64,000 nucleotides of DNA from Escarpia spicata. Its lineage: Eukaryota > Annelida > Polychaeta > Sabellida > Siboglinidae. Both the position numbers and the translations under genes were made by a program. Location: assembly GCA_963995525.1 (NCBI GenBank), contig OZ023207.1:1-64000 (forward strand), read 5' to 3'. This document shows, piece after piece, positions 20,953 through 33,235 of the stretch. Positions within the stretch are counted from its first letter, which is position 1, and each line of letters opens with the position of its first letter. The notes beneath the pieces were generated by a model. It ran no database searches. It saw only the letters and a list, made by a program, of their open reading frames with translations, and was not told the DNA's origin.

Positions 20953-21660
20953 CGACACAGTGACACTCTTCATGTGAGTGATATTCCACGACACCGTGAC
21001 AGTCTTCGTATTCATGTGAGTGATATTCCATGACACGGTGACACTCTTCGTGTTCATGTGAGTGATATTCCACGACACAGTGACACTCTTCGTGTTCATG
21101 TGAGTGATATTCCACGACACAGTGACAGTCTTCGTATTCATGTGAGTGATATTCCATGACACGGTGACACTCTTCGTGTTCATGTGAGTGATATTCCACG
21201 ACACGGTGACACTCTTCGTGTTCATGTGAGTGATATTCCACGACACGGTGACACTCTTCGTGTTCATGTGAGTGATATTCCACGACACGGTGACACTCTT
21301 CGTGTTCATGTGAGTGATATTCCACGACACGGTGACACTCTTCGTGTTCATGTGAGTGATATTCCACGACACAGTGACACTCTTCGTGTTCATGTGAGTG
21401 ATATTCCACGACACGGTGACACTCTTCGTGTTCATGTGAGTGATATTCCACGACACGGTGACACTCTTCGTGTTCATGTGAGTGATATTCCACGACACAG
21501 TGACACTCTTCGTGTTCATGTGAGTGATATTCCACGACACGGTGACACTCTTCGTGTTCATGTGAGTGATATTCCACGACACGGTGACACTCTTCGTGTT
21601 CATGTGAGTGATATTCCACGACACAGTGACACTCTTCGTGTTCATGTGAGTGATATTCCA
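20953..21660. repeat. 42-bp tandem array, about 17 units
   Basis: The unit is 42 bp and begins TCATGTGAGTGATATTCCAC. As 42 is a multiple of three, several frames stay open. One minus-strand frame (21,811-20,882, 309 codons) reads a hydrophobic segment (GLVYFLCVLWIV) and then repeats of HSHEHEECHRVVEY. A second minus frame repeats NTKSVTVSWNITHM. A plus frame repeats SDIPRHGDTLRVHV. The few variable sites are C/T at GTCACYGTG, CGT/CAT-type changes at the NTK codon, TCG/TCA and one AGT/ACT. I treat it as a minisatellite, with a small chance that a His-rich secreted repeat protein is encoded. Confidence 0.9.
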
Positions 21661-21811
21661 ACACATATTCACCCGACAACCGACACTGGTCGGACCTGCA
21701 AACTATCCAGAGGACACAAAGAAAATATACGAGGCCCTGCAAAGAACTAGAATATGTTAAGAGAGAGACTACAGCTCGCGAGTATATACTCATTTCATTA
21801 TAAGGTGCCAT

Positions 21812-22884
21812 TTAGCAGCTTGTCAAGTGATCCCTGACCAAATGAGTGATAAGTCGGAAAAATTGTAACATTGTTTTCTTACATTCTTGTAAAGGTTGGG
21901 TAGGATGCTTTACACGGTTTCAAAAATTATGACTGCTACAAAAATTGGCAAAGTTATGGAGCATTGAACATGGTAGGGGTCAAAAAGTGAAAATGAAGAA
22001 AACGGCTGTTGTTTTACATTATGTATGCAAATGGATTGCATGGAAATATTACATGCACAACATTCAAATATGGCATACAGTATGTAATGTGTATGTTATA
22101 TTGCAATGATACACTGGAAGTACAAATGTGCTGCTACAAAAACTTATCTAGTTATGCTAGATTATGTCTTTATGTGTAAAACTAAGAGGACAGATTATTT
22201 GAGAGCAAAAGGTAGACTCACTGTTTGACACAGTTTAAAACCTACAGGGAACTGTTCAGTTTAACAGGAGTCTATCAAACAATAGCAGGCACTACCACAT
22301 GAAATGTCTATGAAAAATTAGAGAAAAAGTTACTGAACAGTTTTTGAGAAAAAAAAACAGCCCCACAGAACTAATTATAGTTATTGTTATGATGTTTAAC
22401 CTAGTTCTATTATCTGACATTGTGCCAACAGATTGGTGTATTGGGATCATTAAGCCTATATAATTATTATATAAACATAGCAGCAGACACTGGGACAGTG
22501 TGACTGCTGCCTGGCTAAATGGATGCAATGGTGCTTTGAAGTTAGTTCTTCTGCCAACTATCCTTTTCTCACAAGCCTATAGGTTTAGTAGCTGCCAGCA
22601 CACTACTGAGCCTAAACTACCATGCAAGTGTGAAAAACGTACTGATGTATTTGAACTTGAGCCACTAATTAACTGTCCACCAAGCAGTAGCAGAGCAGTT
22701 TTATAATAATAATAATCCACAAGTTAAGTGGCAGTGATCTTCCTTTTATCATTCATGTGATGTTTATTGTTAGCAGGGCGGATAAATGGTTATCATATGT
22801 AGACAGGTACAGAAAGAAACTGACGTTTTCTATAAAAAGAACTCGTTTGCCTATCAATGGCATGTATTTCCTATTGTTGCCGTT
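21812..22884. other. AT-rich unique sequence, no gene seen
   Basis: No coding-like frame, splice-bounded exon or repeat was recognised between the 42-bp and 25-bp arrays. Confidence 0.45.
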
Positions 22885-23596
22885 TTGGCTTCAGTGAATA
22901 TCTGTCAGTCTGGTTTCATTGGATGGCTGTCAGTTTGGCTTCATTGGAAGGCTGTCAGTCTTGTTTCAGTGGATATCTGTCAGTCTGGCTTCAGTGAATA
23001 TATGTCAGTCTGGCTTCAGTGGATGGCTATCAGTCTTGCTTCAGTGGATGGCTGTCAGTCTTGCTTCAGTGGATGGCTATCAGTCTTGCTTCACTGGATG
23101 GCTGTCAGTCTTGCTTCAGTGGATGTCTGTCAGTCTGGCTTCAGTGGATGGCTATCAGTCTTGCTTCAGTGGATGGCTGTCAGTCTTGCTTCAGTTGATA
23201 TCTGTCAGGCTGGCTTTGGTGGATATATGTCAGTCTGACTTCAATGGATATCTGTTAGTTTGGCTTCAGTGAATATCAGTCACTGAGTCAGTCTGGTTTC
23301 CATGGACATCTGTCAGTCTGGCTTCAATGGATATATGTCACTCAGTCTGGTTTCCATAGATATCTGTCAGTCTGGCTTCAGTGGATGTCTGTCAGTCTGG
23401 CTTCAGTGAATATCTGTCCGTGTGGCTTCAGTGGATGGCTATCAGTCTTGCTTCAGTGGATGGCTGTCAGTCTTGCTTCAGTGGATGGCTGTCAATCTTG
23501 CTTCATTGGATGGCTGTCAGTCTGGCTTCAGTGGATGTCTGTCAGTCTGGCTTCAGTGGATGGCTATCAGTCTGGCTTCAGTGGATATCTGTCAGC
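22885..23596. repeat. 25-bp tandem array, about 28 units
   Basis: The unit is CAGTCTTGCTTCAGTGGATG plus GCTGT, with variants TGGCTT/TTGCTT and GGATATCTGT/GGATGGCTGT/GGATGTCTGT. Because 25 is not a multiple of three, an open frame cycles through three phases, producing a spurious 25-residue peptide period (SLASVDGCQ, SCFSGWLS, VLLHWMAV). Less regular units lie at 23,280-23,400. Confidence 0.9.
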
Positions 23597-23865
23597 ACTA
23601 AGTCTCATTTGAGCATTTTTTCAAGTGATACATGTAGCTTGTGTGTAGCATAACTAAATCTAATCAAATGTAAGATATCACGAAACTGATTGATCTTGAA
23701 CAAAATACATATCATATTGGGTGGTCTCTGTGGACTGAGATCTATTATGCCCCAGGCCGGTCTACTATTACTAGTACTATCATTTTTATGTACACAAGTG
23801 TGTCTTTCATAAATCAGTGTGCTCAGGTCATCTGATGGTACCACTGACTACTAGGGCCAGTCAGA
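23597..23865. other. Spacer between arrays
   Basis: Unique AT-rich DNA with no gene seen. Confidence 0.35.
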
Positions 23866-24639
23866 GAGGCCTGGTATGGCCTTGGATGTGTCAGAATTGC
23901 TTGGTATGGCCTTGGATGTACCAGACTGGCCTGGTATGGTCTTGGATGTATCAGACTGGCCTGGTATGGTCTTGGATGTATCAAACTGGCCTGGTATGGC
24001 ATAGGATGTACATATCAGACTGGCATGGTATGGTCTTGGATGTGTCACAATCAGACTGGCCTGGTATGGCCTTGGTGGTGTCAGACTGGCCTGGTATGGC
24101 CTTGGATATGTCAGACTGGCCTGGTATGGCATAGGATGTACATATCAGACTGGCATGGTATGGTCTTGGATGTGTCACTGTCAGACTGGCCTGGTATGGC
24201 CTTGGGTGTGTCAGATTGGCCTGGTATGGTTTTGGATGTGTCAGACTGGCCTGGTACGGCCTAGGATTTACATATCATACTAGCCTGGTATGGCCTTAGA
24301 TGTGTCTGATTGGCTTGGTACGGCTTTGGATGTGTCAGACTGGACTGATATAACCTTGGATGTGTCAGACGGGCCTGGTATGGCATTTGGTGTGTCAGAG
24401 TGGACTGGTATGTATCAGACTGGCCATGGTTCGGTATTGGATATGTCAGACTGGCCTGGTATGGGCTTGGATGTGTCAGACTGGCCTGGAATGGTCTTGG
24501 ATGTGTCAGACTGGCCTGGCATAGGATGTATCAGTCTGGCCTGGTATGGCCTTGTATGTGTAAGGCTGGCCTCGTAAGGTCTTATTTGTGTCAACTGGTC
24601 TGGTAAGATCTTGTATGTGTCAACTGGCCTGGAATACTG
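23866..24639. repeat. 30-bp tandem array, about 25 units, partly higher-order
   Basis: The unit is CTGGCCTGGTATGGCCTTGG plus ATGTGTCAGA, degenerate toward the 3' end. A longer block with GGCATAGGATGTACATATCAGA and GGCATGGTATGGTCTTGG recurs (24,000-24,060 and 24,129-24,185), showing duplication of multi-unit segments. Open frames in it reflect the period. Confidence 0.85.
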
Positions 24640-24689
24640 AAATGGTTAAAAACAAATAGAGTATGCAGAAATATGCAAGACCATCAAAA

Positions 24690-26510
24690 AGCGAAGGAGG
24701 ACACCAGGAAGTACAAACAGGAGGTCATATGAGAAATGATTATAGCATCAAAGAGCCTGAAGAAAGCGAAGGAGGACACCAGGAAGTACAAACAGGAGGT
24801 CATGTGAGAAACGATTATAGCATCAAAGAGCCTGAAGAAAGCGAAGGAGGACACCAGGAAGTACAAACAGGAGGTCATGTGAGAAACGATTATAGCATCA
24901 AAGAGCCATAAAGAAAGTGAAGGTGGACACCAGGAAGTACAAACAGGAGGTCATATGAGAAATGATTATAGCATCAAAGAGCCTGAAGAAAGCGAAGGAG
25001 GACACCAGGAAGTACAAACAGGAGGTCATGTGAGAAACGATTATAGCATCAAAGAGCCTGAAGAAAGCGAAGGAGGACACCAGGAAGTACAAACAGGAGG
25101 TCATGTGAGAAACGATTATAGCATCAAAGAACCTGAAGAAAGCGAAGGAGGACACCAGGAAGTACAAACAGGAGGTCATGTGAGAAACGATTATAGCATC
25201 AAAGAGCCTGAAGAAAGCGAAGGAGGACACCAGGAAGTACAAACAGGAGGTCATATGAGAAACGATTACAGCATCAAAGAGCCATAAAGAAAGCGAAGGA
25301 GGACACCAGGAAGTACAAACAGGAGGTCATGTGAGAAACGATTATACCATCAAAGAGCCTGAAGAAAGCGAAGGAGGACACCAGGAAGTACAAACAGGAG
25401 GTCATGTGAGAAACGATTATAGCATCAAAGAGCCTGAAGAAAGCGAAGGAGGACACCAGGAAGTACAAACAGGAGGTCATGTGAGAAACGATTATAGCAT
25501 CAAAGAGCCTGAAGAAAGCGAAGGAGGACACCAGGAAGTACAAACAGGAGGTCATATGAGAAACGATTATAGCATCAAAGAGCCATAAAGAAAGCGAAGG
25601 AGGACACCAGGAAGTACAAACAGGAGGTCATATGAGAAACGATTATAGCATCAAAGAGCCATAAAGAAAGCGAAGGAGGACACCAGGAAGTACAAACAGG
25701 AGGTCATATGAGAAACGATTATAGCATCAAAGAGCCATAAAGAAAGCGAAGGAGGACACCAGGAAGTACAAACAGGAGGTCATGTGAGAAACGATTATAG
25801 CATCAAAGAGCCTGAAGAAAGCGAAGGAGGATACCAGGAAGTACAAACAGGAGGTCATGTGAGAAACGATTATAGCATCAAAGAGCCTGAAGAAAGCGAA
25901 GGAGGACACCAGGAAGTACAAACAGGAGGTCATATGAGAAACGATTATAGCATCAAAGAGCCATAAAGAAAGCGAAGGAGGACACCAGGAAGTACAAACA
26001 GGAGGTCATGTGAGAAACGATTATACCATCAAAGAGCCTGAAGAAAGCGAAGGAGGACACCAGGAAGTACAAACAGGAGGTCATGTGAGAAACGATTATA
26101 GCATCAAAGAGCCTGAAGAAAGCGAAGGAGGACACCAGGAAGTACAAACAGGAGGTCATGTGAGAAACGATTATAGCATCAAAGAGCCTGAAGAAAGCGA
26201 AGGAGGACACCAGGAAGTACAAACAGGAGGTCATATGAGAAACGATTATAGCATCAAAGAGCCATAAAGAAAGCGAAGGAGGACACCAGGAAGTACAAAC
26301 AGGAGGTCATATGAGAAACGATTATAGCATCAAAGAGCCATAAAGAAAGCGAAGGAGGACACCAGGAAGTACAAACAGGAGGTCATGTGAGAAACGATTA
26401 TAGCATCAAAGAGCCTGAAGAAAGCGAAGGAGGACATCAGGAAGTACAAACAGGAGGTCATGTGAGAAACGATTATAGCATCAAAGAGCCTGAAGAAAGC
26501 GAGAAGAACA
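24690..26510. repeat. 75/76-bp minisatellite formed inside the RTE-like LINE, about 24 units
   Basis: The unit reads GAAGAAAGCGAAGGAGGACA, then CCAGGAAGTACAAACAGGAG, GTCATGTGAGAAACGATTAT and AGCATCAAAGAGCCT. Some units carry CCATAAAG in place of CCTGAAG and are 76 bp. In the LINE frame a unit reads KKAKEDTRKYKQEVM, a stop, then ETIIASKS, matching the flanking LINE protein on both sides, so the array is an amplified piece of the element. A block of about 679 bp is itself duplicated (25,262-25,940 and the copy from 25,941). The 60-118-residue frames EESEGGHQEV and TSCLYFLVSS are artefacts. Confidence 0.9.
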
Positions 26511-28100
26511 CAGGCACTAGGCCGAGACAAATTGGTTACACTTCTAGACAAGCAGGGTAGAGAAATACAAGACCAAGATATGATCCTGGAACGAACAGAC
26601 AAATTCTACAGGTGCCAAGCTATACAACGGAGAACAGAGTACCATAATTCACACCGACCCAAAAGAGGTACCAGAGATAACATCATGGGAGGTGGAAGCT
26701 GCGCTAAGAGATATGAAGAATGGGAAGACATCAGGCAACGACCATGTAAATATTGAAACATTAAAAGCAAGAGAAGATACCATCTCGAAGACACTGGCTA
26801 AGCTGTATACTAAATGCTTATCAGAAGGACGAATACCTACCGCTTGGAAGAACGCAAAGATGGTGATCACCTTCAAGAAGGGAAATAAGAAAGACTTAAA
26901 GAACTACAGACCGATATGTCTGTTATCAATCGTCTACAAAATACTCACAAAGATACTAACAAATAGGCTAGAGAAGACACTTGACGAAAACTAACCATGA
27001 GAGCAAGCAGGATTCAGAAGCAGGTACTCAATGACAGACCTCATACACGTCATAAACCAAATGAAAGAGAAGTTCCGAGAATATAATATCCTCTTACAAA
27101 CTCAGGCAATACTGCCTCCCTTCAAGAACAGAGGATAGAAGATGTGTACATTGAACTCTTGAAAGACATCTACACCAACAGCTCGGTGACAGTCCACCTA
27201 CACAAAAAGAGCAACAAGATCTACGTCAAGAGAGGAGTACGACAGGGTGACACCATATCACCCAAGCTGTTTACGGCAACACTCGAAAGCATATTCCGAA
27301 TGACCTGGGAAACCAGAGGCTTGAGGATAGACAGAGAATATCTCAGGCATCTTTGCTTCGCCGACGACATAATCATATGCACTACTACACCGCAAGAACT
27401 ACAAAAATTGCTGCAGGAGCTAGCTGTTGAAAGTGAAAAACAAGGTCTGAAGATGAACAGTTTTAAGACAAAAGTGATGCTAGAAAATGACACACCAATA
27501 TATATCAACACCACGCAGATAGAGAACGTTGAAAGCTACGTCTATCTGGGACAGAGATACAGTATCAGAGACAAAAACCAAGACAAGAAGATCCAAAGAA
27601 GAATCACCGCTGGCTGGAAAGCATTCGCCAAACACCGTGACATCTTCAAAGGTAACTTTGGCATCTGCTTGAAGAGACAAGTCTTCAACTCATGCGTACT
27701 TCCAGCGACGACATACGGCGCGGAAACATGGGCACTCACTATTCAGGCAAAGAACAAGCTAGTAGCCACACAAACAAAGATGGAAAGAAGTATGTTAAAC
27801 ATCACATATCAGGAGAGAAAAACAAATATCTGGGTAAGAGAGAAAACAAAGGTCACAGACGTGATAGAACAAATCAGAAGTGGTCTTGGGCACGACACAT
27901 CAGCAGATTATGAGAAAACTGATGGACATCGCGTATGACAACCAGGAGACCTTACGAAGAGAAATGATCTAGAGGAAGACCGGCGAGACGGCGGAGTGAT
28001 GAACTAGACGTGTACTGGAAGGGCACCATCTGGCAGAGGATAGCGCAAAACAGGCAGATTTGGAAACGACCTGCTGAGGCATTCACCCAACCACGGGTCA
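26511..28100 (+). pseudogene. RTE-like reverse transcriptase, motif A deleted
   Basis: Leading block LVTLLDKQGREIQDQDMILE, then SWEVEAALRDMKNGKTSGND, AWKNAKMVITFKKGNKKDLK, NYRPICLLSIVYKILTKIL, QAGFRSRYSMTDLIHV. After a deletion near 27,090-27,130 (the segment holding the catalytic aspartate of motif A is missing) come RGVRQGDTISPKLFTATLES, LCFADDIIIC (motif C present), GLKMNSFKTKVM, ESYVYLGQRYS and ATTYGAETWAL. Stops and shifts interrupt it at about 26,992 and again at the 3' end. The C-terminal WKGTIWQRIAQNRQIW region is still readable to about 28,080. Confidence 0.8.
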
Positions 28101-28124
28101 CTATGGCTCGACAATGATGATGAT

Positions 28125-28330
28125 GGTGAACATTTTTATTTCCTAACTCTACTGTCAGTTTATAAAATGCAGCATGGCAGAAACATGCAATAACATGGCA
28201 GTGATATATTCCACAAGGGCAGCTAATTAATGTAAAAGTGAAATTGATAACAGCCTTGAGCAGTTACTCTAGATTCTGTACTAGATATTACAGTCCAGCC
28301 AGACTAACTGAAGGCATCAAGTGTAAAATG
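28125..28330. other. Spacer between LINE tail and 68-bp array
   Basis: AT-rich, no gene seen. Confidence 0.4.
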
Positions 28331-31300
28331 AAGATAACCCAACAGCAAGGAATGTGTGCAGTCATTGCACTGACTGGATGTCAAGTAGCAGTGGAACCAA
28401 GATAACCCAACAGCAAGGAATGTGTGCAGTCATTGCACTGACTGGATGTCAAGTAGCAGTGGAACCAAGATAACCCAACAGCAAGGAATGTGTGCAGTCA
28501 TTGCACTGACTGGGTGTCAAGTAGCAGTGGATCCAAGATAACCCAACAGCAAGGAATGTGTGCAGTCATTGCACTGACTGGATGTCAAGTAGCCGTGGAA
28601 CCAAGATAACCCAACAGCAAGGAATGTGTGCAGTCATTGCACTGACTGGATGTCAAGTAGCAGTGGATCCAAGATAACCCAACAGCAAGGAATGTGTGCA
28701 GTCACTGCACTGACTGGATGTCAAGTAGCCGTGGAACCAAGATAACCCAACAGCAAGGAATGTGTGCAGTCATTGCACTGACTGGATGTCAAGTAGCAGT
28801 GGATCCAAGATAACCCAACAGCAAGGAATGTGTGCAGTCACTGCACTGACTGGATGTCAAGTAGCAGTGGATCCAAGATAACCCAACAGCAAGGAATGTG
28901 TGCAGTCATTGCACTGACTGGATGTCAAGTAGCAGTGGATCCAAGATAACCCAACAGCAAGGAATGTGTGCAGTCACTGCACTGACTGGATGTCAAGTAG
29001 CAGTGGAACCAAGATAACCCAACAGCAAGGAATGTGTGCAGTCATTGCACTGACTGGATGTCAAGTAGCCGTGGAACCAAGATAACCTAACAGCAAGGAA
29101 TGTGTGCAGTCATTGCACTGACTGGATGTCAAGTAGCCGTGGAACCAAGATAACCTAACAGCAAGGAATGTGTGCAGTCATTGCACTGACTGGATGTCAA
29201 GTAGCAGTGGAACCAAGATAACCCAACAGCAAGGAATGTGTGCAGTCACTGCACTGACTGGATGTCAAGTAGCAGTGGATCCAAGATAACCCAACAGCAA
29301 GGAATGTGTGCAGTCACTGCACTGACTGGATGTCAAGTAGCGGTGGAACCAAGATAACCCAACAGCAAGGAATGTGTGCAGTCACTGCACTGACTGGATG
29401 TCAAGTAGCGGTGGAACCAAGATAACCCAACAGCAAGGAATGTGTGCAGTCATTGCACTGACTGGATGTCAAGTAGCAGTGGATCCAAGATAACCCAACA
29501 GCAAGGAATGTGTGCAGTCACTGCACTGACTGGATGTCAAGTAGCAGTGGATCCAAGATAACCCAACAGCAAGGAATGTGTGCAGTCACTGCACTGACTG
29601 GATGTCAAGTAGCGGTGGAACCAAGATAACCCAACAGCAAGGAATGTGTGCAGTCACTGCACTGACTGGATGTCAAGTAGCGGTGGAACCAAGATAACCC
29701 AACAGCAAGGAATGTGTGCAGTCATTGCACTGACTGGATGTCAAGTAGCAGTGGATCCAAGATAACCCAACAGCAAGGAATGTGTGCAGTCACTGCACTG
29801 ACTGGATGTCAAGTAGCAGTGGATCCAAGATAACCCAACAGCAAGGAATGTGTGCAGTCACTGCACTGACTGGATGTCAAGTAGCGGTGGAACCAAGATA
29901 ACCCAACAGCAAGGAATGTGTGCAGTCATTGCACTGACTGGATGTCAAGTAGCGGTGGAACCAAGATAACCCAACAGCAAGGAATGTGTGCAGTCATTGC
30001 ACTGACTGGATGTCAAGTAGCGGTGGAACCAAGATAACCCAACAGCAAGGAATGTGTGCAGTCATTGCACTGACTGGATGTCAAGTAGCGGTGGAACCAA
30101 GATAACCCAACAGCAAGGAATGTGTGCAGTCATTGCACTGACTGGATGTCAAGTAGCGGTGGAACCAAGATAACCCAACAGCAAGGAATGTGTGCAGTCA
30201 TTGCACTGACTGGATGTCAAGTAGCGGTGGAACCAAGATAACCCAACAGCAAGGAATGTGTGCAGTCATTGCACTGACTGGATGTCAAGTAGCGGTGGAA
30301 CCAAGATAACCCAACAGCAAGGAATGTGTGCAGTCATTGCACTGACAGGATGTCAAGTAGCGGTGGAACCAAGATAACCCAACAGCAAGGAATGTGTGCA
30401 GTCATTGCACTGACAGGATGTCAAGTAGCGGTGGAACCAAGATAACCCAACAGCAAGGAATGTGTGCAGTCATTGCACTGACAGGATGTCAAGTAGCGGT
30501 GGAACCAAGATAACCCAACAGCAAGGAATGTGTGCAATCGTTGCACTGACTGGATGTCAAGTAGCAGTGGATCCAAGATAACCCAACAGCAAGGAATGTG
30601 TGCAGTCATTGCACTGACAGGATGTCAAGTAGCGGTGGAACCAAGATAACCCAACAGCAAGGAATGTGTGCAATCGTTGCACTGACTGGATGTCAAGTAG
30701 CAGTGGATCCAAGATAACCCAACAGCAAGGAATGTGTGCAGTCATTGCACTGACAGGATGTCAAGTAGCGGTGGAACCAAGATAACCCAACAGCAAGGAA
30801 TGTGTGCAGTCATTGCACTGACTGGGTGTCAAGTAGCAGTGGATCCAAGATAACCCAACAGCAAGGAATGTGTGCAGTCATTGCACTGACTGGATGTCAA
30901 GTAGCAGTGGATCCAAGATAACCCAACAGCAAGGAATGTGTGCAGTCATTGCACTGACTGGATGTCAAGTAGCAGTGGAACCAAGATAACCTAACAGCAA
31001 GGAATGTGTGCAATCGTTGCACTGACTGGATGTCAAGTAGCAGTGGAACCAAGATAACCTAACAGCAAGGAATGTGTGCAATCGTTGCACTGACTGGATG
31101 TCAAGTAGCGGTGGAACCAAGATAACCCAACAGCAAGGAATGTGTGCAATCGTTGCACTGACTGGATGTCAAGTAGCAGTGGAACCAAGATAACCTAACA
31201 GCAAGGAATGTGTGCAGTCATTGCACTGACAGGATGTCAAGTAGCAGTGGATCCAAGATAACCCAACAGCAAGGAATGTGTGCAATCATTGCACTGACTG

Positions 31301-31937
31301 GATGTCAAGTAGCGGTGGAACCAAGATAACCCAACAGCAAGGAATGTGTGCAGTCATTGCACTGACTGGATGTCAAGTAGCAGTGGAACCAAGATAACCC
31401 AACAGCAAGGAATGTGTGCAGTCATTGCACTGACTGGATGTCAAGTAGCGGTGGAACCAAGATAACCCAACAGCAAGGAATGTGTGCAATCATTGCACTG
31501 ACTGGATGTCAAGTAGCAGTGGAACCAAGATAACCCAACAGCAAGGAATGTGTGCAGTCATTGCACTGACTGGATGTCAAGTAGCAGTGGAACCAAGATA
31601 ACCCAACAGCAAGGAATGTGTGCAGTCATTGCACTGACTGGATGTCAAGTAGCAGTGGAACCAAGATAACCCAACAGCAAGGAATGTGTGCAGTCATTGC
31701 ACTGACTGGATGTCAAGTAGCAGTGGATCCAAGATAACCCAACAGCAAGGAATGTGTGCAGTCATTGCACTGACTGGATGTCAAGTAGCAGTGGATCCAA
31801 GATAACCCAACAGCAAGGAATGTGTGCAGTCATTGCACTGACTGGATGTCAAGTAGCGGTGGAACCAAGATAACCCAACAGCAAGGAATGTGTGCAGTCA
31901 CTGCACTGACTGGATGTCAAGTAGCGGTGGAACCAAG
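28331..31937. repeat. 68-bp satellite-like array, 53 units in perfect register
   Basis: The unit starts AAGATAACCCAACAGCAAGG, then AATGTGTGCAGTCATTGCAC, TGACTGGATGTCAAGTAGCA and GTGGAACC. The first unit starts at 28,331 and the last at 31,867, exactly 52 x 68 apart, so there is no net indel in 3.6 kb. Variation is confined to a handful of sites (GGAACC/GGATCC, GTAGC[A/G/C]GTGG, CATTGC/CACTGC, CAATCG, ACCC/ACCT, CTGGATG/CAGGATG). Two-unit (136-bp) higher-order repeats are seen around 30,420-30,745. Each unit contains GTGCAGTCATTGCAC, a 5-bp-stem inverted repeat. Confidence 0.95.
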
Positions 31938-32546
31938 TAAACAAGCTTTAAATAATACAAATATTACAATGTTCACACCCACAACCATAACCTTTTATGC
32001 TGCCGTAGGCCCACAGGCAATATCATTAATAGTGTTATTGCAGCATGATGTTAATAATTTTACGGTGACTCATTCTGAGCGAACAACAAACAATCCTGAC
32101 CACAAGTGAACAACATTGATCATTATTTTATAGTTTTACTACTGCTTGTGGAAATAAAAATAGCACAATGTTAATGACGTCCACTTAAATAGGATTAGAC
32201 TGACCACGAGAGGAAACATACAGTGAAAAGACTACCACCACAAGAACCCGAGTGATTCACTGCGGCACCAATTGGCATTCATGTCTCACTTGCAATAGAC
32301 ATGTCTCTCGATTCCCAGAATTTGTAGGTTTGCCTTGGTGCATATATATCACAGCATCAGTACCATTGTATAACCATTTACACTGATAAACTGAACGGCC
32401 ATTTCACACAACACTGCGACACGGAATTTATTTATTATTTATAACATCTAACTATCCTTTTAAAACATGTTATTGTTGTCATCTTTCACCTATTACAAAT
32501 ATTTTTTTTTAATGGTGTGAAATAAATGTACCAGTTTTATTCCTTA
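31938..32546. other. No gene seen
   Basis: AT-rich sequence after the 68-bp array; no exon or repeat recognised. Confidence 0.4.
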
Positions 32547-32697
32547 CTAACTGACCATCAGTAACCACTAACTGACCATCAGTAACCACTAACTGACCAT
32601 CAGTAACCACTAACTGACCACCAGTAACCACTAACTGACCATCAGTAACCACTAACTGACCATCAGTAACCACTAACTGACCATCAGTAACCACTAA
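32547..32697. repeat. 21-bp tandem array, 7 units
   Basis: The unit is TAACTGACCATCAGTAACCA plus C. One unit has CACCAG for CATCAG. The minus-strand heptapeptide VTDGQLV repeat is a by-product of the 21-bp period. Confidence 0.9.
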
Positions 32698-33235
32698 AAT
32701 TTCACCTTTAATTATAAAATCTGATATTCTTCATCGAATTATTTATTAGTTTGTCAAATTCTGATTTAATTCATTTTCTGGTGAAACATGTTAATGTTAT
32801 ACTCTAGCAATACCATTACGTGTTCTCTGAGATTGTAGAATTGGGGCATGTTTCACATCCTGTCAGACATGCAGTCAACTTACTAAATGCCCTAATTCAT
32901 TATTGATTTGTTGTTCCTGGATGAGTTATTCAATGTAGTTTACTGGGAATGACTGAGAATGTAATTTGTTTGATCTTTGGAAACAGTGCAGTGACATCAT
33001 ATAAATGACATCTGTCACAGTTCATTGTTTTGTGTCATTGCCAAGGCTGGATGATCCACAGTGCATGCTGTGTGCTATTTAGTCCAAACAGCCCCCTGCG
33101 TGGGCGAACAGGGGAGTTTTGTGGTGCAAATGCACCCTTGTAACATGATCAAACTTGATAACTGAATTTCTAAGTAATTTCATAATTTGGGTGTTATCTG
33201 CGCAAAAAAACGATAAACAGTTGTGTTTACGTGAA
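32698..33235. other. No gene seen
   Basis: AT-rich flank at the 3' side of the Mutator-like fragment. The rest of that transposase, including the catalytic part, is not present here. Confidence 0.4.

Larger units (their letters stand above)
24640..28124 (+). mobile_element. RTE-like LINE, 5'-truncated, interrupted by its own expanded repeat
   Basis: The element starts inside the linker between endonuclease and reverse transcriptase (RVCRNMQDHQKAKEDTRKYK in one frame). It continues through a 1.8-kb array made from that linker, and then the reverse transcriptase and C-terminal region. It ends in a short ATGATGATGATGG tail, usual for RTE elements. The endonuclease is absent. Reverse transcriptase motif A is deleted, so the element is inactive. 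Confidence 0.8.

Noticed and set aside
22885..23596. Transmembrane-like protein SLASVDGCQSCFSGWLS repeats
   Set aside because: The 25-residue period is 3 x 25 bp, a frame-cycling artefact of the minisatellite.
24690..26510. Repeated long open frames (EESEGGHQEV... on plus, TSCLYFLVSS... on minus) as a repeat protein
   Set aside because: The 75-bp period is a multiple of three, so any stop-free phase stays open. In the true LINE frame each unit has a TGA, and the 76-bp variants end the other frames at TAA.
28331..31937. CRISPR-like array
   Set aside because: Units are contiguous head-to-tail with no unique spacers; the host is an animal. The same holds for the 65-bp array at 44.46-45.30 kb.
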